From Phoma sp. XZ068 (lineage: Eukaryota; Ascomycota; Dothideomycetes; Pleosporales; Didymellaceae): DNA of 27,716 bases. The stretch spans positions 1 through 27,716 of the forward strand of contig RBKR01000033.1 of NCBI GenBank assembly GCA_004835665.1, read 5' to 3'. The translations under genes were made by a program, and so were the position numbers. Under the pieces are notes generated by a model, which saw only the letters and a program-made list of their open reading frames with translations, was not told where the DNA came from and made no database searches. Below are positions 20,605-27,716 of this stretch, piece after piece (the stretch's first letter is position 1; each line of letters begins with the position of its first letter).

Positions 20605-23600
20605 ATGGATTCCTCCCCTTGGATAACCCTTCGTAAGAGAACTGTAACCTTACATGAGCCTGTCGTCGGTTCGTCTGGCGCAGTCGCGCTAGACAGTAAG
20701 CCATCGTATATTCTTTTTATAGGCAAAAGATTGAAGACCGTACTACTTGACAAACTACTTGGCGGCACTGGGTCATTGCCTGTACACAAAGATGTCTACC
20801 TCCGATGTTCACAGGATTTGTGCATCGATGATACCCCGCTGGTGATTATAGACGCTGGGGTGCAGAGTCCGCGCCTGCCAGAATCAGACGACTTAATAAC
20901 AGATAACAAAAAGAAATCATGGGTACTACCCGCTGAGTGGCATACCGATGATGCGGTACTGTTTGCGAAAGGCATTTCGATTTTCTCAAGCGTCATCTGT
21001 TGCTTTGTGGACGATATGGGCGGTCTAACGGCTGTTGTAAGATGGTTAGCCGGACAAATAAAGGCCCCGAAAATGTCCGACCTAGCGGCACAGCCTCGCG
21101 TCCTGCTGATCGTACAAACGTCGTCAAATAACTTTGATGAGCGCAATGCTACGCAACAAGTGAATCGACTGGTTAGGAAAGCCATAAAGCAGGCCAAACA
21201 ATCTAGCGACCCAGAATTGGATCAGCGCAGGATCAATCGTCACTTTGCCTCGCTAGAAGTCTTCGCTTTGCAAGATGCCGAAACCACTATTGTGCAAGCA
21301 ACAGCATTGAAGAACCGTCTTTCTGCAATGTCAAAAGCATCAATGCGAGAGCGAGAGTCTGCTCATATACAGTTCAATTTCGTCATTTCTTGAACTTATC
21401 AAAGCAAATTTTGGACCTTGTGTTCAGTAGTGGCCCTGGAGAAGGAAAGATCCTTCGCCTTGCGAGCGCATCACGACCATGTGGCTTCTCCACAGATCTG
21501 TTAGAGCACTGCCTCACTGACTTTCTAGAACAAATACCGTCGGAAGTATGGCTCTGGCATTTTGTAGCACCTCTGATTGGATCTGCACTCATGCTGGCTA
21601 GCTATCCACCAGGTGCCCATGGTGGGTCTTGAAAATTTGACGCTACCAACAGAGCTGCGCTGACATTAACAGATTTTGCGCCGGACTACCTGTTCAAAGA
21701 GTTGTACCTGGAGCCCTGTCGTGCCGCCATATCCTCATACTCTGCTAATAAGAAAATTCAAGACCAGTTCTTGACGGCCGTCCACAAAGAGTTCCAGGCT
21801 AGTTTCACACGACGCATCACCTTGGCTTTGCCTGCGGCAGAGGTGCACCGCCAGACCCTGAAAAAGCACCATCGTGGCCTGGCGAAGCTTAAAAGCCATC
21901 GATCTTGTTTTTGCTGTTTCATGCAGATGCCCGAGAAAGTTCTCGCGTGTGGTCACGCTCTGTCCGATTCGTGTGTCAAAATCTTCGGAACACGCTCCAA
22001 GACCGAGAAAAATTCTTACCAACTTTTCAAATGTGTTTTATGTGACGTAAGCCATCAGAAAGTAGTATTCCGCTTCGTTCCACCTACTGCTGGTATCCGA
22101 CGACTTAGTGTTGACGGGGGTGGCGTGAAAGGCATTATACCACTGATGTTTCTTCAACACATCGACGCCTTGCTTGCGCCGCTTGGGCTACCAGTACAAG
22201 ACTACTTTGACTTGGTTTGCGGGACTTCAGCTGGTACGCCTAACACTCCTGGGCTCATTGCGATGCTAACATGACAGGTGGACTTGTTGTTATTGGTCTG
22301 TTCCTTCTACGATGGAGTGTTTCTGATGCCATCAAGCGCTTTGAAGATGTTGCAATAAAAACCTTTGGCAAAAGAGCGACCTTTATCTCGAGAATTATGC
22401 GACTCCTTGTGGCCTACGTACAGGACGGCCAATATAGTCTCGAGGCGATCCAAGGGGCTTTCCAAAAGACAATCAACTCTCCACTGCAAATGTTCAACCC
22501 CTTGCGGAACGACACCAAAGTGGCCGTCACCACCACCAGTGTGAAAGACTCCTCGCCGTGGCTTTTCACGAACTACACGCTGGCAAAAGACCCAGTGGCT
22601 CAGGTCAGCATTTGTGTTCTAGTGCTGAGATATATTTGCTCATCTAATCAAGGTTACGATATTGCGCGCGCTGAGAAGGCTCGAGACGATGTTAGCATAG
22701 GAGACGCGTAAGCATAGAGATCAAGTACCGTCAATGTCTTGTACTGACACCTGAAGGGCATGCAGCACATCAGCAGCCCCATGGTCCAGACTCCGGCTCT
22801 GATTGATAAACATTGACTGACTGCAGTATAGGTTCTTTAAACCCCAAGTCGTGGGTAAAATAGGCACATTTCAAGACGGAGGGTTGCTCCACAACTGCCC
22901 GTCCGACATCGCAGAATGGGAGACTAGGTTTGTGTGGCCCTCTAAGCGGGATTATCCAGATTTTGCACTCTCCCTTGGAACCGGAACATTGCCAAAAGAG
23001 GGCACTGGAAATCGATCAGAAAAGGGGTTCAGCATCGCGAACCGATTTCTACTTCGGGTCTTCAACAGCTGGAAGCACTGCTTAAATGCCCAAAAGTTAC
23101 GATCGGTATATAAATTCTGTTCCCCGGGAGTTACGGCCACGCCACCATCGCCTCAGCATTGAGTTTTAATGGACTTGAGCCTGGTTTAGACGATGCATTA
23201 AGATTCCAGAGATTAAGAAGAGTGTTGATAAAGCGATAGAGCTGGAACAAGGTAGTATTACTGCGCTTGTTGATGCAATCATCGCGTCAATTTTTACTTT
23301 GAGCTAGATGGTCCTCCAACTCTGGAAGCTGGTGTGTTACAGTGCTCCGGCCATATCTACTGCCGTGCCGACTTACAAGCTGATGGCATCCACTATTTGT
23401 ACAAGCGACTTCAGGACACATCATCGTGGTTCTATATCCAAGGTCATCCCGTCAAATGTGTTGACTATATACCAGAGAGTCTGCCGCCATTTAAGAGACG
23501 GGTGTGTTTTCAAGCTAAAATAGAGGATGAGCTTATTACAATGTCAATTCGAGGTATCACAAGCACATCAAAGACTATAAGCGGCTTTCCTACAACACTT

Positions 23601-23765
23601 CAGCAGCTGATTAAAAATCTACGTCTGGACAGCCCTTTTGGAACAGTCGATCATTCTACGGATGAGAAACCACTGCCCATGATACCAAGGAAGCGGAGGA
23701 GAAGCGTTAGCCAAGGAGATCGGCGTAACCCAAAGCGAGCTTGTTCCAGCGTATACAGTACATAG
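20605..23765 (+). CDS. Patatin-like phospholipase with RING-like Cys domain (PLP), six single-base frame breaks
   Basis: I chose the ATG at 20605 (MDSSPWITLRKR). Introns 21622-21672, 22234-22277, 22604-22652, 22708-22765 and 22784-22831 have good sites; the exon between the last two is only 18 bases (TSAAPW). The N-terminal 400 residues match the fungal PLP family (PSYILFIGKRLKTVLL, FLEQIPSEVWLWHF, YPPGAH). A Cys/His cluster at about 418-470 (CFCC, ACGHALSDSC, FKCVLC) looks like a divergent RING. The patatin domain has GIRRLSVDGGGVKG, the nucleophile motif GTSAG (about 523-527) and FQDGG (Asp near 673), so the Ser/Asp dyad is present. Frame breaks near 21383, 22653, 23107, 23168, 23203 and 23297 are mostly in homopolymers; joined length is about 970. 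Patatins hydrolyse acyl esters; in fungi some relate to non-self recognition. The tail is basic (PRKRRRSVSQ). Confidence 0.85.
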
Positions 23766-23909
23766 TCTAATAGATTTATGTTTTACAATTATTACCGTTT
23801 ACTAAAAGTGAAGGTAAAAACTAACATTACTCTATTATTGAAATATAGACCTGTTATAGATAACGCTTCTCCTCTCGACTGTAGCGAAGAATAACACACC
23901 TCTACCCAG
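23766..23909. other. AT-rich spacer before the minisatellite
   Basis: An AT-rich segment without coding signal directly after the PLP stop. It contains several TATAGAC/CTGTTATAG-like words also found in the repeat units, so it may be a more worn copy of the same repeat. Confidence 0.4.
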
Positions 23910-24300
23910 CTACCTGTACAGGAATTGTGGAAGTATAGGTATATTCTTAACAGGTTTCTCCTCTTTATAGACACCTAAAAATAGTTCTATACTACCTGTA
24001 CAGGAATAATAGAGGTATAGATGTATTTTAAGAACAGATTTGTACTCTATACAGGTACCTAAAAACCGGTTAAAGCTACCTGTACCGGAAAAGTAGCGGT
24101 ATAGATATATCTAAAAACAGGTTTATTTTCTATACAGGTACCTAAAAACAGTTCTAAAGCTACCTGTACCGGAAAAGTAGCGGTACAGATATATTCTACA
24201 AACAGGTTTATTTTCTATACGGTACATAAATTTTAAAATAGTTAGAAGTAGTTCTATACAAGGAGTATAGAGTTAAGGGTAGATCTTAAGCTACCTGTGT
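23910..24300. repeat. 84-base tandem repeat (minisatellite), about 4.5 units
   Basis: Units begin with CTACCTGTAC at 23910, 23992, 24076 and 24160, and with a worn CTACCTGTGT at 24291. The spacing is 82, 84 and 84 bases, then one stretched interval. Each unit holds CTACCTGTAC near its start and TACAGGTACCT about 60 bases later, so every unit can fold as a hairpin. Units 3 and 4 are nearly identical (GTACCGGAAAAGTAGCGGTA in both), showing recent duplication; units 1 and 2 are more diverged. No open frame crosses it. Confidence 0.8.
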
Positions 24301-24469
24301 AGGAAGAAGTGTATTAAAATTTCATTGTGTATAAGAAAGGCATATCGTCTGATACAATTGTCTGATCAAAATGCTAAGGAACTGGAGAGAGTTTGTTTAG
24401 ACACTATAGCTCTGAAACTGATGAAATTGATTCACTATAATACACACAAGCTTTGCTTGCTGCGCTGCG

Positions 24470-25879
24470 TTATGACCTTCGCCTTTTTGAAGGGCGATAA
24501 TGGGCATAAATTCCAGAAAACATCTCCGAATTATCCGACACGTCATCCATACAGGTACGAAGCTTCTCCAACATAGGCTTGACTTTGGTGCACTCCGATA
24601 CAGACAGCCAGTATTCCATGAGGTTGACGTAAGAATCGCAGCATACGCATCTTCCAATGATATCGTTGCCTTGTCTCGACAAGTGCGACCGGTTTCTTTT
24701 ACCAACTCATCGTGCTTCTGGACCATCGCCTCCACAGCCGCCTCCGAGTGCTCCCGCAATTCGATCCAGTAAGCCTCCTGCTGGTAAACCCTGATATCAG
24801 CTCCTTCAGCACCTTCTTCCCATGCTGCGCCCATTCAACCTCTCCTTTGCGCTCCACTCTAGCTCTTTTACGAGAACTCGGTTTTCGCAAAACAGTCTGC
24901 TCGCTTGATTGAACCTCGTTACGGTGCGTGGTAGTCTTAGGAGGCGCATTGGTTGTCGTCCTGTCATCATCGGTCTCGTCGTCGATTACAATAGGATCCG
25001 AACTCTTTGATCCCGTCCCTGATAAAGAATGCGCCGTGGGCACCACAGAAGTGGCCGTTTGCCAGGCTGGCTATTGGAGCCCTTTGATTTTGATATTTCA
25101 CAGGATTCTGTGAGTGGAGATGATTGTTGGAGTGCGAAAGTATCTGTCAGCTTCAGACTCGGCCCCGAGGCAGATGTTCGCACGACTGGTAAGAGATTGC
25201 TGTTCTTCATAGTCTCGCCCACTGAAGTGTCAGACGCAGGTATCGCAGAACGTTCATCGCATGATGACACCTGACATCTAGAACGTCTCCGTCACTCTCT
25301 TGATCTGAACGAGAGTGGTTTCTGGAAAGAAATAACGTCAACTTGCGACATGGCGGGTGTTGGAGGCTTTGGAGCCGAGGGACTGAAGCTCAGGGCTGCG
25401 ACCGCTGACATGGAAAGCTTTGGCGGCTTCGGGGTTGAAGGACTGAAGCTCAGGGCTGCGATTTCTGACATGGCGAGTGTTGGAGGCTTTGGAGCCGAGG
25501 GACTGAAGCTCAGGCTGCGACCGCTGACATGGAAAGCTTTGGCGGCTTCGGGGTTGAAGGACTGAAGCTCAGGACTGCGGTTTCTGACATGGAAAGCTTT
25601 GGTGTTTTGGTATTCTCGCAATTGCATATAGCGACGTCCATAGGTGCATCGAGTAATGGTGCAATAGTAGGTGCTCTTGGGTTGAGTGCATGTTGCGGAA
25701 GCAGCTCTGCAGATATGTGCGTGTCCTGCACAAACTCGAAGGACTCCATTGCCTGTCAGTGTTAGCCATGCTACGTTGACAGGTCAGAACTGACTTACAT
25801 TCACATCAGTACTGAAGATTTCGCTACGCCACATATCTTCATTGAATAGTAGGTCGAAGTCAAAAAAAGTCTGGTCCAT
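24470..25879 (-). CDS. Nuclear-looking repeat protein of unknown function, multiple frame breaks
   Basis: Exon 1 (25879-25799) starts with ATG (MDQTFFDFDLLFNEDMW). A perfect 46-base intron (25753-25798; GTAAGT, GCTAAC branch, GACAG end) joins in phase to exon 2. Exon 2 has 20-residue repeats (LSFSPSTPKPPKLSMSAVAA and variants), then an Asp/Ser-rich part (SDPIVIDDETDDDR), a basic cluster (RKPSSRKRARVERKG) and a helix (QQEAYWIELREHSEAAVEAM), then CVCCDSYVNLMEYWLS and a terminal SKRRRS, both basic ends being possible nuclear signals. Reading to the end at 24470 needs about seven one-base corrections, nearly all one missing base in a short run (GG, GGG, TTT, AAA, AAAA). With these the protein would be about 456 residues. 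No known family. Confidence 0.6.
25350..25602 (-). repeat. 60-base in-gene tandem repeat with A-B-A-B order
   Basis: Four full units start at 25350, 25410, 25470 and 25529, plus a partial fifth at 25589. Units 1 and 3 are one type and units 2 and 4 another, so the true duplicated block is 120 bases. Unit 3 is 59 bases long: it lacks one G (CAGG for CAGGG near 25511-25514), which breaks the reading frame. Each unit encodes 20 residues of a Ser/Pro/Lys-rich motif on the minus strand; the plus strand is open too. Confidence 0.85.
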
Positions 25880-26081
25880 GGTGTATGGTGATTTGGTCAG
25901 TTCCAAAGCACGGTGGTGACTGGCCTTTTATGGTCAACGTGTACCAGCCGTGGTCGCCTACATACCACGTGAGGTTGTCTGTCTTGCGAGATGTGGGAAC
26001 AACCTCCTACTCACCCGAGACGCCGATCGTTATCCACCCTCAGACTGTCGTCGGACTTCACCTGAAGGATGGTTCAATTCG

Positions 26082-26558
26082 TTAACGTATCTGCTTAGCC
26101 TCTCTCCTAGGCTCTTTTTGCATGAATATCGTAGCTATCGGTGATCTGAATGAAACCTTTGCCGCCGTGGTGAACATCTGCCGGAGCCAATATCCTCTTC
26201 CAGCACCGTAAACAGGCTGTGCATGGCCATCAGGATACATCAATTGTTGGTGATTGGCTTTGTAATTATAGAAAGTGACATCCGCATGAATCTTACGATG
26301 CAACGTGCTATCACAAGGCGGCAACCACGCCATGCTGTGGGCTTCAGACAGCCAGTAACGAAGCCCCCCTCCTCTTGCATGAGGCCAAGATGCTTTGTGC
26401 CTTGGATGATGATGTGGCTGCGCACATACAGATGACGCTGTGCCATCGCGGGCTTTGATAGCCAGTGATGAGCCATCTCTTGGTTTCGCATAAGTCCGAG
26501 ATGCAACTTTCTCTTGAATGGAAACGTGACTGCGGACGGCTGGCGGCAATGAAAGCAT
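26082..26558 (-). CDS. Hypothetical ORF rich in His/Tyr, weak support
   Basis: A 158-residue frame without recognised domain, overlapped by another open frame on the same strand (26240-26584). Related words recur: HLGLMRNQEMAHHWLSKP and HLGLMQEEGGFVTGCLKP in one frame, PHARGGGLRYWL and YGAGRGYWLRQ in the other, which suggests an old DNA-level internal repeat of roughly 100 bases. A CFHC pair occurs near 26550. It may be a decayed gene; I could not choose a frame. Confidence 0.25.
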   Translation of the reverse strand: MLSLPPAVRSHVSIQEKVASRTYAKPRDGSSLAIKARDGTASSVCAQPHHHPRHKASWPHARGGGLRYWLSEAHSMAWLPPCDSTLHRKIHADVTFYNYKANHQQLMYPDGHAQPVYGAGRGYWLRQMFTTAAKVSFRSPIATIFMQKEPRREAKQIR

Positions 26559-26584
26559 ACCAAGGGCTTCAATTCGCCAGTCAT

Positions 26585-26990
26585 GAGATCACCTGCACCC
26601 TACGCATAATGCCGAGATGCACTGAGCCACGGAGTGCGATACAGTTGCACAGGAAGAAGCCAAACCTGCATTATGCACTGAAATCGATTGGGTGTTGAGA
26701 CAGGAGATCAAAAATAGTCCCGTATTGGTTTCATTGAGGCGTATTGACAAGCACGGAAGTGCTAAGAATGGACAGTCCGATGGGACGTGAATTGCCACTG
26801 AGATCAGGGAGAAGTCTTAGCTCAATACGACGGCACATATGGAAGACCGAAGGGACTGGGTCACAGGCATATATAGAGCAGCCAGTCTTCCAAAGCGACT
26901 GAGCAACCAGCACAAATGAGTTCCCTCAACGCAAGCCCAAAGCCCCAAGATTACAACACGTAAAGCTTCTTCTCCAAAGAAACGCTCTAT
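26585..26990. other. Intergenic stretch, no gene recognised
   Basis: Only short frames with no domain or splice partner. Part of it must be the promoter of the F-box-like gene to the right. Confidence 0.4.
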
Positions 26991-27146
26991 ATGCTAATCC
27001 TCACCAGCGCTGCCCCTAGCCTGTACTTTTCCTGGTCTACACTGACGAACCTGAGGATGGAGTGTTCTTTGTTGACCTCGGCAACCTCTCCCCGGCCTCT
27101 ACGTTCTGTGACCAGAACACTGCGAAGAAATCCGAATGCAGGCAAC

Positions 27147-27661
27147 ATGATGGTAGTATTTCGATTTCTGGATCTACCACCAGGTACGTGAGGCAGAGCT
27201 GCATCAACGAAGCTTATCTAACTGGTTTCACAGACATCCGTAACCTCATTTACGAGCTTTGCCTTGGACTCATGTCCATCCGGTGAAGAGCCGCCGTGCT
27301 GTCCATGTTGAAGGAAGTGGGTATCGCAGCCTCACACAAGTTTCTCGGCAAACTCGTGCTGAGTTCCACCCTTTGTATCTGATTAAAACCACCATTTCCA
27401 CTGAGCGCGACCCAGGTGCCATGGTTTGTTAAGGATCTTGTTCCAAGATCGTTAGACCTAAAAGGCACTGTTACGCTTGTAATTGACATAAGTCAACGTT
27501 TCCGCGAAACTTTGGATCTACTGCCAGTCCTTCGGTCTATAGCAGGCCGCGAAGAGATTCAAGTTCAGTTCGAATTCCGGAGCGGAGATTGGCACCCAAA
27601 GATGGCGGAAGTGCTAAATATCAGCAAAAGTCACAGTGGCAGGCATTCATTTCCAGAGTGA
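27147..27661 (+). CDS. F-box-like (fungal LPPEIRNxIY type) protein, frame broken
   Basis: The ATG at 27147 (MMVVFRFLDLPP) leads to a 50-base intron (27184-27233; GTACGT donor, TCTAAC branch, TTTCACAG end) that joins in phase to DIRNLIYELCLGL. The result, FLDLPPDIRNLIYELCLGL, is the standard opening of fungal F-box-like proteins. After a one-base break near 27278 (CC for CCC) the reading continues HPVKSRRAVHVE, SLTQVSRQTRAEFHPLYL, the second typical motif. A second break near 27412 leads to VKDLVPRSLDLKGTVTLVID and the stop at 27661. An upstream ATG at 26991 in the same frame would add about 50 residues and cannot be excluded. F-box-like proteins usually pair with Skp1 in ubiquitin ligases, but the short fungal forms are uncharacterised. 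Confidence 0.6.
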
Positions 27662-27716
27662 AGCACATATACATCGTATACAGATACCTATCCATTGAAT
27701 TCAAGAGAGAGGGTTT

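Noticed and set aside
21735..22022. Antisense ORF inside PLP
   Set aside because: It is the complement of conserved PLP codons (including the RING-like cluster).
25350..25765. Glycine-rich ORFs on the plus strand over the 60-base repeats
   Set aside because: The minus strand has a perfect intron and an ATG exon joined in phase, so the plus frames are by-products of the repeat.
1..27716. DUF3435 tyrosine-recombinase captain
   Set aside because: No frame on either strand shows the tyrosine-recombinase core or the associated zinc cluster, so no captain is called.
1..27716. tRNA, rRNA or CRISPR elements
   Set aside because: No tRNA-like arms, rRNA-like segments or spaced identical repeats were seen by eye; the two tandem repeats are contiguous.

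Overview
This is nuclear DNA from a filamentous ascomycete (Pezizomycotina; gene families suggest a Dothideomycete, but the lineage is inference). The genes are split by very short introns of 40-60 bases with canonical fungal GTRNGT donors, CTRAY branch points close to the acceptor, and YAG ends. Bacterial-style open frames therefore show only exon pieces, and the gene models here were built by joining exons by eye.

Layout, left to right: a basic coiled-coil fragment (67-294, -); a polytopic membrane protein (964-1812, +); a TPR-only NLR-like protein (2506-3561, -); a DUF3716-type zinc-cysteine protein (3985-4611, -); a large orphan acidic/coiled-coil protein (4898-7227, -); a GPI-anchored cupredoxin (7522-8287, +) convergent with a small secreted cysteine-rich protein (8538-9099, -); a weak ORF (9318-9788, +); a coiled-coil protein (10529-10987, -) head to head with a four-exon pseudokinase (11249-12321, +); a broken gene with a Cys-rich C-terminus (12466-13447, +); a coiled-coil ORF (13692-14070, -); a ferric reductase (14251-15955, -) head to head with a MADS-box-like protein (16325-16961, +); a full-length DUF3723 gene (17231-20407, -) head to head with a RING-like/patatin phospholipase gene (20605-23765, +); an 84-bp minisatellite (23910-24300); a nuclear repeat protein gene (24470-25879, -); a doubtful ORF (26082-26558, -); and an F-box-like gene (27147-27661, +).

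The most important reading is the gene set. DUF3723, ferric reductase (FRE), patatin-like phospholipase (PLP) and NLR-type genes are the accessory families known to travel in Starship giant transposons of fungi. Three of the four are clear here and the fourth (NLR) is represented by its TPR part. No DUF3435 tyrosine-recombinase 'captain' was seen, so the window would be the interior or a decayed piece of such an element, or a nest of their cargo.

A second theme is damage. Many otherwise well-preserved reading frames are broken by single-base changes, mostly one missing base in a short run of the same base. The bias suggests homopolymer undercalling in a long-read assembly, but real decay is not excluded; a premature TAG in DUF3723 and an internal TGA near 13003 do not fit the undercalling explanation. 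The ferric reductase, MADS-like and TPR frames are unbroken.
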